A DNA stretch of 64,000 nucleotides. It comes from an uncultured delta proteobacterium. Lineage in GTDB: Bacteria > Desulfobacterota > Desulfobulbia > Desulfobulbales > Desulfocapsaceae. A model generated the notes under the pieces. It was given only the letters and a program-made list of their open reading frames with translations, was not told the DNA's origin and made no database searches. The position numbers were made by a program, and so were the translations under genes. The stretch's first letter is position 1; each line of letters starts with the position of its first letter. Shown here one piece after another: positions 52,043-59,206 of this stretch. The stretch is from assembly GCA_903875445.1 (NCBI GenBank), contig CAIQWD010000108.1, positions 1 through 64,000 of the forward strand, read 5' to 3'.

Positions 52043-52645
52043 ATGAAATTCTTGCTTCTCTTCCTTTTTTTCGTCGTGCCCGTTTCTGTCCAGGCGCAAA
52101 ATGTGCCCATGTTCCTTGCCGGTATAAAGCTCGGAGCGGATGTCTCCACAGTCAACCGTGACTGTAACCTCTCTACCGACATTCCACTGGCTGACGAGCG
52201 TCATTTGAATGAGATTAATCTTGTGCCGGAATTCGTCCCGGGTATCAAGAGCGGTACCGTTGCTTATGCCAACTGCGCACAAAAAGGGGCAATCGTCCGC
52301 ATCAAATTGAAATTCGACAATTCCTCACGTTCTTTTTTCGACGATCTGCTGAACCGCTACACAAAAAAAATGGGCAAGCCCGAAAAGTGGCGGGGGAATC
52401 CCTTCCAAACAGTCATCTCCTGGAAATGGAGCTTTAAAAACGACATCGGACAAAGAATCAATCTTGAATTAACGCACAGCAACGACGAAGATTACAAGAT
52501 AGGGAATTTCGCCAAATTGACTTTGCGCTCCCTCTGGGAAGCGGAAGCCGCATGTTATCAACAGACGCTTGGGCCTTCTGAGGAAGGTGCATCGACACCG
52601 ACACCGACAGACAAGCTGGATTACAGGCAACTCATTCCGAATTGA
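52043..52645 (+). CDS. Secreted protein of unknown function
   Basis: 200 residues with a signal peptide (hydrophobic ~3-16, cleavage near VQA at 17-19). The mature protein is basic-acidic mixed, with two or three cysteines (CNLST, CAQK, ACYQQ), and ends in a proline/threonine stretch TPTPT. MFLAGIKLGADVSTVNRDC at the beginning is the only motif-like segment. ATG 52043 has GAGGTGG upstream. It follows the barrel-protein gene by 29 bases, so the pair may act together in the periplasm or be secreted. Family unknown. Confidence 0.75.
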   Translation: MKFLLLFLFFVVPVSVQAQNVPMFLAGIKLGADVSTVNRDCNLSTDIPLADERHLNEINLVPEFVPGIKSGTVAYANCAQKGAIVRIKLKFDNSSRSFFDDLLNRYTKKMGKPEKWRGNPFQTVISWKWSFKNDIGQRINLELTHSNDEDYKIGNFAKLTLRSLWEAEAACYQQTLGPSEEGASTPTPTDKLDYRQLIPN

Positions 52646-52683
52646 AGGCTCACCCCCAAGAGGATTTGGTATCCGAGAGCGTT

Positions 52684-53427
52684 TCAGAGTTGCGAAAGGC
52701 GCATAATAGCCATGTTGGCGATGGTCAACCCGAAAATTCCGGTAATGGTCGGCAGGCTGCCCAGAACATTGCGTTTTCTCCCCCGGTCGGCATAGGGGCT
52801 GGTGTCGATCCCATCATCTTCCTCCGGCAACTGGTAATCAAAATCAATTTTTTCAACCGAGTAAACGCAGGAGATGCCCTTGCCGACGCCCCGTTTGCGC
52901 AGCCGTTTGCGCAGATGCCTGGCGAGCGGGCAGTTGGAGGTGGCGAAAAGATCTCCGGAACGGATCAGTGTCGGGTCGGTGCGCAGGGCGGCACCCATGG
53001 AACTGATAATTGGGATCTGGCTGAAATAGGCGCCATGCAGCAGCTGGGTTTTTGGGTTAAGTGAGTCGATGGCGTCGATGAGGAGATCAGGTCTCGGCGC
53101 GAGGATCTGATCCAGGGTCTCCTCGCCGGCAAAGAGCTGCAGGGCCTCGACCCGGCACTCTGAATTGATCGCCAGAATCCTCTCCTGAGCAACCTCCGCC
53201 TTGGCTCTGCCCAGGGTGCTTTCCAGGGCGAGGAGTTGGCGGTTGAGATTGCTCGGCTGGATGGTATCGTAATCGACGATGCGCAGGTGCCTGATCCCGG
53301 CCCGCACCAGTCCTTCGATTACATAGCCGCCAACGGCACCAAGGCCGACCACCGTTACCATCCGCGACTGAAGGAGGGCAAAGCGTTCTTCGCCGAGCAG
53401 TCGCCGGGTTCGAATAAATCTGTCCAT
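52684..53427 (-). CDS. tcdA: tRNA threonylcarbamoyladenosine dehydratase TcdA
   Basis: 247 residues, an E1-like ThiF/HesA fold. ATP-binding glycine motif VVGLGAVGGYVIEGLVRAG (~25-43), the conserved DYDTIQPSNLNRQLLA, DAIDSLNPKTQLLH and SSMGAALRTDPT. TcdA (CsdL) cyclises t6A to ct6A on tRNA with ATP. The ISCVYS segment near the end contains the Cys region expected in this group. The frame starts at a clear ATG near the family N-terminus. Good match from memory; the alternative MoeB or ThiF role is less likely without partner genes. Confidence 0.9.
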   Translation of the reverse strand: MDRFIRTRRLLGEERFALLQSRMVTVVGLGAVGGYVIEGLVRAGIRHLRIVDYDTIQPSNLNRQLLALESTLGRAKAEVAQERILAINSECRVEALQLFAGEETLDQILAPRPDLLIDAIDSLNPKTQLLHGAYFSQIPIISSMGAALRTDPTLIRSGDLFATSNCPLARHLRKRLRKRGVGKGISCVYSVEKIDFDYQLPEEDDGIDTSPYADRGRKRNVLGSLPTITGIFGLTIANMAIMRLSQL

Positions 53428-53566
53428 TTGTGTATGATCTCAGGTTAGTGCCGTTGAAAAAGAAAATTCCCTTGCCAAGGCCGGCGAGGCCATGGTAGAA
53501 GTGCTCCCCCCGCAGGCAGTTAACAGTTTCCCCAAGACCATACCATTTTCGTCAAGACAGCACATC

Positions 53567-53980
53567 ATGTTGCAGCTCCCAAGGCAGGATGCCGATCTCG
53601 AAAATACCGGCACCTGGGCGAAATATACTCCGAAACTGTGTCACCACTGCGCTGCTTCCTGTTGCAGTCTGCCGGTTGAGGTGCAGGCCGGGGATCTGGT
53701 TCGTATGGGTCTGATCGATGAGTTTTCCTTGCAGGAAGACCCGAAATATATCGCCAGAAGATTGATAAAAGAGCGGCTGGTAGAACATTTTCATGCCCGC
53801 ACGGCCACCTTTACCCTGGCCAGACGCGCGAGCGGCGACTGCATCTATCTCGACAGCCAGACCAGGAGATGCAGCATATATACCAACCGTCCCGACACCT
53901 GTCGCAACCATCCTGGGATAGGGCCACGTTCAGGCTACTGCGCCTTCAGGAAAAATCCTCACAATTCTATTTCGTTGTAA
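53567..53980 (+). CDS. YkgJ-family cysteine-cluster protein
   Basis: 137 residues. The defining CxxCxxxCC cluster appears as CHHCAASCC, followed by further cysteines (GDCIYLD, RRCSIYTNRPDTCRNHP, YCAF), a set that in this family chelates zinc or iron. The segment GTWAKYTPKLC before the cluster supports the start at 53567, although ATG 53492 is in frame as well and neither has a strong SD. Biochemical role unknown; proposed as a metal- or Fe-S-binding protein. Its 3' end and that of the convergent ygjV share one hairpin. Confidence 0.85.
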   Translation: MLQLPRQDADLENTGTWAKYTPKLCHHCAASCCSLPVEVQAGDLVRMGLIDEFSLQEDPKYIARRLIKERLVEHFHARTATFTLARRASGDCIYLDSQTRRCSIYTNRPDTCRNHPGIGPRSGYCAFRKNPHNSISL

Positions 53981-54004
53981 GGGTGCGTGTTACACTCCCT
54001 ACAA
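53975..54004. terminator. Hairpin spanning the stops of convergent genes
   Basis: TTGTAAGGGTG (53975-53985) pairs imperfectly with CACTCCCTACAA (53993-54004), a 7-base loop between them. There is no T-run, so it is only a possible bidirectional terminator or RNA-stabilising stem. Confidence 0.4.
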
Positions 54005-54508
54005 CAGCACCTGCCTCTTCGGTCGGATATAATAGCGAAAGTACCCCACCAAATTGCTGCCGATAAAGATCGCCTCCATCAGCACCGCAGCAGGCGAGCC
54101 GGCAAGATAATTGTGGATGATCCACAGGCTCGTGCCGACGAGCATCAACTGTCGCAGCTGTTTATCCTCCTTGCAGAAAGAGGCAGCGGTGCCGAAGCAG
54201 CCGCCGGCGCAGGCGAGGATGCTGAGTAGGCCTTCATAGGAGAGGGCGGCGATGGCAATCGTCGCGAAGACAAAGAATCCCATCACCCTTTTGGAGGTGG
54301 AAAACAGCGAGGTGGTGAATCTGATCGCCGCGAGAAGCCCAAGGCAAGCCGCGGTCCAGTGGTCGAGGAGCATGAAGTGGATGGAAATCAGAGTGCAGGA
54401 GACCAGCAGGCAAGCCACTATCTTCTTTCGTTCCTTGAATTGAAAGGAGAGAATGTCGAAGAAGATGGCAATCCCGATAAGGATCTGGGAAATAAAAAAA
54501 TGGGACAT
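53999..54508 (-). CDS. ygjV: YgjV-family inner-membrane protein
   Basis: 169 residues with five or six membrane helices: ILIGIAIFFDILSFQF, KIVACLLVSCTLISIHFMLL, AACLGLLAAIRFTTSLF, and the GTSLWIIHNYLAGSPAAVLMEAIFIGSNLVGYFRYY stretch, which is close to E. coli YgjV. Function unknown in any organism. It lies 98 bases downstream of the SET-domain gene on the same strand and may be read from the same operon. Confidence 0.85.
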   Translation of the reverse strand: MSHFFISQILIGIAIFFDILSFQFKERKKIVACLLVSCTLISIHFMLLDHWTAACLGLLAAIRFTTSLFSTSKRVMGFFVFATIAIAALSYEGLLSILACAGGCFGTAASFCKEDKQLRQLMLVGTSLWIIHNYLAGSPAAVLMEAIFIGSNLVGYFRYYIRPKRQVLL

Positions 54509-54606
54509 CGGTGAAATGGCTCGGATGAAGGGTGGAAGCGGTCAGGGACGAATCCTGTCAAATATACCGTGTTGTTACGAGGTCGTCCATCTCAATGTAG
54601 AAAATA

Positions 54607-55212
54607 CTATGGGAGGGTTTCAAGCTGGTTTTCATTATAGTAACAATCTCTGATCGATGCCATGGCAGTTTCGCCACGGGCAACGGTTTCAGCCAGTTTC
54701 CAGGTGCCGAGAGAAAAAACCTGTCGCAAAGGCTGCTCGACGTTGAGAAATCGGTTAAATGCTTCTTGCAACTGTTCATCCCAGCGGTCGCTGAAGCGAA
54801 GCAGGTCATCCGGGTAGACGGTCGTCCGGTCGCTGCCTTCGCAATCGACGGTAAAGGGGGCAATGATATTGAATACCCCGTAATCATTGGTTAATTCCTC
54901 TCCAGGTTCAATATCTCTGATGGCAATCTCAAATTTGTAGGGCGTAAGGCAGCAGTTTGGAAAAAAACTGTGGTTGATAAACCTTTCATTGTCCCAGCAA
55001 AAAATCAGGTGGCCTTTATTATTGCGATAAGAATAGGTGAGGATGGCCTCCTGGCACGGCAGGGACATCTGCTCCAGCCGGTCCATGGGGATCTCCCGAT
55101 CGAGGTCATCGAAAACCCAGGTGACGGTGCCTTGCGGGATTTTTTCCGTGGCCACCACCCCGTTGCCTTTGCTGTCGTTAATGAAGACTACCTTTGTGCA
55201 GGGAATGATCAT
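54607..55212 (-). CDS. Bacterial SET-domain protein (putative lysine methyltransferase)
   Basis: 201 residues, nearly all SET domain. Motifs in order: GNGVVATEKIPQG (~16-28), RFINHSFFPNC with the SAM-binding NHS at 80-82, GEELTNDYG with the catalytic-type Tyr111, and a cysteine beyond (DCEG). SET proteins transfer methyl groups from SAM to lysine. Its start overlaps the GNAT stop (ATGA at 55209-55212), so it is the last gene of a coupled three-gene operon. The substrate is unknown; a protein or peptide changed by its operon partners is the simplest idea. Bacterial SET genes are rare and often of eukaryotic or chlamydial type, but no phylogeny can be drawn by eye. Confidence 0.85.
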   Translation of the reverse strand: MIIPCTKVVFINDSKGNGVVATEKIPQGTVTWVFDDLDREIPMDRLEQMSLPCQEAILTYSYRNNKGHLIFCWDNERFINHSFFPNCCLTPYKFEIAIRDIEPGEELTNDYGVFNIIAPFTVDCEGSDRTTVYPDDLLRFSDRWDEQLQEAFNRFLNVEQPLRQVFSLGTWKLAETVARGETAMASIRDCYYNENQLETLP

Positions 55213-55664
55213 TGTATATGTTTTTTCATGAGAATTGCGTGGCCGCCGTCCTCATAGTAGCCAAGGCGAAAGCCATACTGGACAAAGCCATGTTTTTTAT
55301 AGAGATTAATGGCCGCCGTGTTGCCGTCGCCGACCTCCAGGGTGAGCATCCGGCAACATGAATTTACAGCTATGCTTTCGAGAACTTCAAGTAATTTTCC
55401 GGCGATGCCCAGGTTTCTCGCGGTGGGGACGATGCCGAATGAATAAATACGCATCTTGCGGCTGTTTTTTCGGCTGAGCAAAACGGCATAGCCAAGAATA
55501 TCCGTGCTCTCTTCCTGTCTGGCAACGATGACATGGGCGTGTTGTATCAGGTAGCGCAGACTTTTCTTCGAACAGCGGTCGGTCTGGAAGAGGTCGATTT
55601 CCAATGCCGCCAGTTGATCCACATCGGCCTTGATGGCCGGAGCAAAAAATGTTTTGGCCCTCAT
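55209..55664 (-). CDS. GNAT-family (RimI-like) N-acetyltransferase
   Basis: 151 residues. The acetyl-CoA binding loop is PTARNLGIAGKLLEVLE (R/Q-x-x-G-x-G/A type), preceded by YSFGIVPTARN and followed by LTLEVGDGNTAAINLYKKHGFVQYGF, typical of RimI. ATG 55664 lies within the stop of the ATP-grasp gene (TGATG); a GTG at 55667 is the alternative. The same GNAT-ATP-grasp pairing occurs in proteobacteria such as Vibrio, so the enzyme probably modifies the same target as the ligase. Substrate unknown. Confidence 0.88.
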   Translation of the reverse strand: MRAKTFFAPAIKADVDQLAALEIDLFQTDRCSKKSLRYLIQHAHVIVARQEESTDILGYAVLLSRKNSRKMRIYSFGIVPTARNLGIAGKLLEVLESIAVNSCCRMLTLEVGDGNTAAINLYKKHGFVQYGFRLGYYEDGGHAILMKKHIQ

Positions 55665-57142
55665 CACTTGTGCTGTCTGCTGTTCAACCGGTTGATGAAT
55701 TCCCTGAGGATGATCCGGTACAGCTCATTGCCCATGATTTTGTCCTCGACTCCGTGCTCAAGAGAGGGGTTGTCGTTGATCTCGATGATGATCGGTTGTT
55801 CGCCGACCATTTTGATGTCCACCCCGTACAAACCTTTGCCGATGAGCGAAGTGGCCTTAATCGCCAGTTTTCGCACCTTGGCGGGGACGCTGTTGAGGGG
55901 GATGGTTTCATAGGCGCCGGCGCGGGGGATGCCGTTTGCCCGGTGTTGGATTATCTGCCAGTGGCCGCGGGCCATGTAGTATTTGCAGCCATAAATACAT
56001 TCGCCGCCGAGAATGCCGATACGCCAGTCAAAATCGGTCGGCAGGAATTCCTGAACGAGAAGAATGGAAGAACGGAAGAAGAGTTCGGCAATAGTTTTTT
56101 CATATTCCTCCTGGTTGGTGACCTTGGTGACCCCGATGGAAAAGGAGCCGTCGGGAACTTTCACCACCATGGCTGTGCCAAGGGCTTGGCTCAACTCCTC
56201 ATAGCCGGCGGGATTGGTCTTGAAGACCAGCCGTGAATGCGGGCAGGGGATCTTCTCCCGGTCGAGGAGTTCTTTCAGGTAGACCTTGTTGGTGCAGAGG
56301 ATGATCGAGGTCGGATCGTCGATAACCACCATGTCGGCCTGTTGGGCTTTTTTCGCCAGCTGGTAGGTTATGTGGTTGACCGCCGTGGTCTGCCGGATGA
56401 AAAGGGCGTCGAACTCCATCAGTCGGGAGGAATCGTCGGCAGTGATCAGTTCGGCGTTGATATTCATTTTTTTCGCCTCGGAGACGAAAAGATGGAGCGC
56501 CGAGGCGTTGCTGCAGGGGATTTTTTCCTTGGGGTCGTGGAGAATAGCCAGGTCGTAGCCGAAGGATTTTCGGCTTTTCGGGTAGCGCCAGATTTTTTTA
56601 TTGAACCGGTCGATGGCATTGGCAAAAAGCGTCTGCTGGGCATCGTCCAGTTCGTTGAGTGCCATGGTCCGGAAATGTTCCAGCTGGGTGAACTTACTGT
56701 CGGAGAAGGTGGCCTTCAACATGGGGAAGGGAAATTGGTCGAAGATGAATTTCGCGAGACGCTTGAGCGACCCTTCTTCGCAATCGCCGAAAAAGATATC
56801 GATGGTGCAGGGCGAGTTGTTGCCATTCAAAACGGCGAATCCGCTGACCCATGAATGGCAGGTTTTTTTTAACAAACCCTGAAGCTTGATGGTCCTGTCA
56901 CAGTCCAGACTGTTGATGGCATCGACGGAGGGAATGACTTTGTGCTTGCGCGCCTGAGCAAGTAAAGAGCAGTAGTATCCTTCGGAATTGTAGCTAAGAT
57001 CACTGCATAAATTGATGATCAGAAATTCCTCTCGGCTCAACTGTTCATTTCGCAGGTATTCCCCGGCGGTGATGATACTGTCGGTTTCATAGTAGGGTTT
57101 CCAGTCGGAAACGCTATCCAATATAATCAGGGTTGTTTGCAT
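55664..57142 (-). CDS. RimK-like ATP-grasp amide ligase with RLAN N-terminal domain
   Basis: 492 residues from ATG 57142 (AAGG upstream); the longer frame to 57226 has no family support. Residues ~1-190 form the RimK-like N-terminal domain (LIILDSVSDWKPYYETD...YCSLLAQARKHKVIPSVDAINSL). The ATP-grasp domain (~270-485) has VVKVPDGSFSIGV, VQEFLPTDFDWRIGILGG and the metal site EINDNP (Glu454, Asn456). Such enzymes form carboxylate-amine bonds such as glutamate additions to a protein or peptide. It opens the operon with GNAT and SET; citrate synthase precedes it by 93 bases on the same strand. Confidence 0.9.
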   Translation of the reverse strand: MQTTLIILDSVSDWKPYYETDSIITAGEYLRNEQLSREEFLIINLCSDLSYNSEGYYCSLLAQARKHKVIPSVDAINSLDCDRTIKLQGLLKKTCHSWVSGFAVLNGNNSPCTIDIFFGDCEEGSLKRLAKFIFDQFPFPMLKATFSDSKFTQLEHFRTMALNELDDAQQTLFANAIDRFNKKIWRYPKSRKSFGYDLAILHDPKEKIPCSNASALHLFVSEAKKMNINAELITADDSSRLMEFDALFIRQTTAVNHITYQLAKKAQQADMVVIDDPTSIILCTNKVYLKELLDREKIPCPHSRLVFKTNPAGYEELSQALGTAMVVKVPDGSFSIGVTKVTNQEEYEKTIAELFFRSSILLVQEFLPTDFDWRIGILGGECIYGCKYYMARGHWQIIQHRANGIPRAGAYETIPLNSVPAKVRKLAIKATSLIGKGLYGVDIKMVGEQPIIIEINDNPSLEHGVEDKIMGNELYRIILREFINRLNSRQHK

Positions 57143-57235
57143 GGTGAAACCTTGGATTGCCGACCGCATCGTTTTGGGCGGTTGGCATGGAGTTGTTCTT
57201 TCAACGCGTGGTTTGCATTTTCCCAATACAACGGC

Positions 57236-58393
57236 TTAGCCGCGGGCTCGCTCTTTTATCGGGATATAGCAATAGGATTTGGGTCCGATATAGTCGGCGC
57301 GCGGGCGGATAAGTTTGTTGTTGCCCCACTGTTCAAGGATATGTGAGGTCCAGCCGACGGTCCGGCTGATTGCAAAAATAGGGGTGAACAGCTCCGTCGG
57401 CAGGCCAATGGCATGGTACAGCGAGGCGGTGTAGAGATCGACATTGGGGAATACCTTGGTACGTTCGACAACGACCTTTTCAATTTCCCGGGTGATCTCG
57501 AAATAGCTGCTGTCACCGGCTTTTTCAGCTAATGTTTTGGCGTAGTTGCGCAACAGATCAACACGGGGATCCTCACAGCGGTAGACGCGGTGGCCGAATC
57601 CGGGGATTTTTTCCTTGTTCGCCAGTTTGTTCTCAATATAGGCGCGGGCTTTTCCGGGTTCGCCGATTTCCTGCAGCATGAGCATGACCTCCATATTGGC
57701 ACCGCCGTGCAGCGGGCCTTTCAGGGTTCCGATCGCCGATGTTACCGAGGAATAGATGTCGGCCATGGTCGAGGCGGTAACCCGGGCGGAAAAGGTCGAG
57801 GCATTGAGTTCGTGGTCGGCATGCAGGATTAAAGCGGCATCAAAGGCCTTTTCGGCCATCGTATCCGGTTCCTTGCCGAACAGGGTGTAGAGAAAATTAA
57901 AGGCTATGCCGTGGCCGGGAATCGGCTTCAAGGGCTCCTTGCCTTCGCGCAGCCGTTGGTGGGCGGCAATGAGCAGAGGAATGCGCAGGGCAAGGCGCTG
58001 TGCTTTGCGCAGACTGGCGTCAAGCCCGGTGTTGCCGCTGTCCGGGTCCCAGTGGCCAAGGGAGGAAACGGCGGTGCGGATAACCTCCATCGGGGTGGCG
58101 GCTTTCGGGAACATGCGCAGGATCATGACGGTTTCTACCGGCAGGGCCATGGAACCGGTGAAGCCGGCGAGAAAGGCCTTGAATTCGGTCGGCCGCGGCA
58201 ATGCCCCGTACCAGAGCAGGTAGGCAACTTCTTCAAAGGTTGACTGTCTGGCGAGTTCGATCGCATCGTAGCCGCGATAGACCAGGCGGCCTTCATCGCC
58301 ATCGATATAACAGATCTCGGATTCACAGATGGTAATATCGGCAAGCCCGAGACCAACATTTTGTGATGGGGGCTCCTTTTCCGCAGCGTTTGA
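57236..58393 (-). CDS. gltA: Citrate synthase (short type)
   Basis: 385 residues from ATG 58393, with GGAGG upstream. All catalytic parts are seen: HADHELNASTFSARV (catalytic His), PGFGHRVY (second His) and FPNVDLYTA (catalytic Asp). Length and YIDGDEGRLVYRGYDAIELA place it with the 370-390-residue dimeric citrate/2-methylcitrate synthases of Gram-positives and deltaproteobacteria rather than the 430-residue hexameric enzyme. It condenses oxaloacetate with acetyl-CoA (or propionyl-CoA in PrpC). No prp genes adjoin it, so citrate synthase is favoured. Confidence 0.92.
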   Translation of the reverse strand, partial: SNAAEKEPPSQNVGLGLADITICESEICYIDGDEGRLVYRGYDAIELARQSTFEEVAYLLWYGALPRPTEFKAFLAGFTGSMALPVETVMILRMFPKAATPMEVIRTAVSSLGHWDPDSGNTGLDASLRKAQRLALRIPLLIAAHQRLREGKEPLKPIPGHGIAFNFLYTLFGKEPDTMAEKAFDAALILHADHELNASTFSARVTASTMADIYSSVTSAIGTLKGPLHGGANMEVMLMLQEIGEPGKARAYIENKLANKEKIPGFGHRVYRCEDPRVDLLRNYAKTLAEKAGDSSYFEITREIEKVVVERTKVFPNVDLYTASLYHAIGLPTELFTPIFAISRTVGWTSHILEQWGNNKLIRPRADYIGPKSYCYIPIKERARG

Positions 58394-58564
58394 CATGCTA
58401 ATACCTCCAGATATGCTTAAAAAAACGGTTGGCAAATAAACGCTGTGATTATAGCACAGACAGTGTCATTGGTGGGTTTTTTTTATCGTGTTGAAAATTC
58501 TAATGGTATTTTGCAGGTGGACGCCTTTTCACCGTGTCCTTGCCTGATTTTTAAAGGCAGAGAA

Positions 58565-58611
58565 TTGCCCTTCTCGCCGATTGTGTGTATGATATAGCTA
58601 AACATTACACA
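58565..58611 (+). promoter_or_regulatory. Promoter and inverted-repeat operator of the vapBC operon
   Basis: TTGCCC (58565-58570) and TATGAT (58588-58593) are 17 bases apart, a good sigma-70 promoter. TGTGTATG (58584-58591) and CATTACACA (58603-58611) form a near-perfect inverted repeat overlapping the -10 and start site, the expected place for autorepression by a VapBC complex. Confidence 0.7.
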
Positions 58612-58622
58612 TGGAGGAGCAT

Positions 58623-58817
58623 ATGCGCACCAATATTGCTATAGACGATGCATTGATGGCGGAAGCAATTATCCTTTCTGGAAATAAGACAAAAAAAGAA
58701 ACAGTTGAACAGGCTTTGCGGTTAATGATTCAGATATTACGGCAAACATCGATACGGGCATACCGAGGGAAATTATCCTGGGAAGGTGATCTGGAGAGCA
58801 TGAGGAAAGATCGATGA
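58623..58817 (+). CDS. vapB: VapB-type antitoxin
   Basis: 64 residues from ATG 58623, placed six bases after GGAGGAGC; an upstream start would destroy the SD. The short sequence MRTNIAIDDALMAEAI, then KKETVEQALRLMIQI and a tail with YRGKLSWEGDLE, is the usual VapB/DUF2191 layout: a ribbon-helix-helix-like DNA-binding part and a C-terminal segment that wraps the toxin. The stop overlaps the vapC start by 4 bases. Confidence 0.88.
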   Translation: MRTNIAIDDALMAEAIILSGNKTKKETVEQALRLMIQILRQTSIRAYRGKLSWEGDLESMRKDR

Positions 58818-59206
58818 TTGTCGTCGACACATCGGCTTGGATCGATTATTTGCACGGGGTGGGTGCCGCGCATACCGACCGGCTTGACCGCGATTTGCAA
58901 AGCAGGCGAATAATTATCGGTGACTTGATAATAGCCGAACTGTTGCAGGGCGTTAAAAGAGAGAAGGAATACCGGATAGTCAGGCAAATGATTGATAATT
59001 TAGAATACCGTGACTTTGTCGGCAAGGAAATTGCCATAAAAACCGCTGAAAACTACCGATTTCTGAGGTCAAAAGGTGTTACGGTAAGAAAAACCATTGA
59101 TGTGATCATCGCAACCTTTTGTATAGAAAACAATTTCTCATTAATCCATAATGATCGTGATTTTGACGCGCTGGAGGAGCATCTTGGCTTATCAGTCAGA
59201 AGATAA
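58814..59206 (+). CDS. vapC: VapC-type PIN-domain RNase toxin
   Basis: 130 residues, a PIN domain. Acidic catalytic residues are in place: Asp5 (VVDTSAWIDY), Glu42 or so (IAELLQG), Asp ~95 (TIDVIIATFC) and HNDRDFDAL near the end. VapC toxins cut tRNA or rRNA when not bound by VapB. The 3' end overlaps the convergent RND pump gene by 15 bases (59192-59206), so any mutation of the shared end affects both. Confidence 0.92.
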   Translation: MIVVDTSAWIDYLHGVGAAHTDRLDRDLQSRRIIIGDLIIAELLQGVKREKEYRIVRQMIDNLEYRDFVGKEIAIKTAENYRFLRSKGVTVRKTIDVIIATFCIENNFSLIHNDRDFDALEEHLGLSVRR

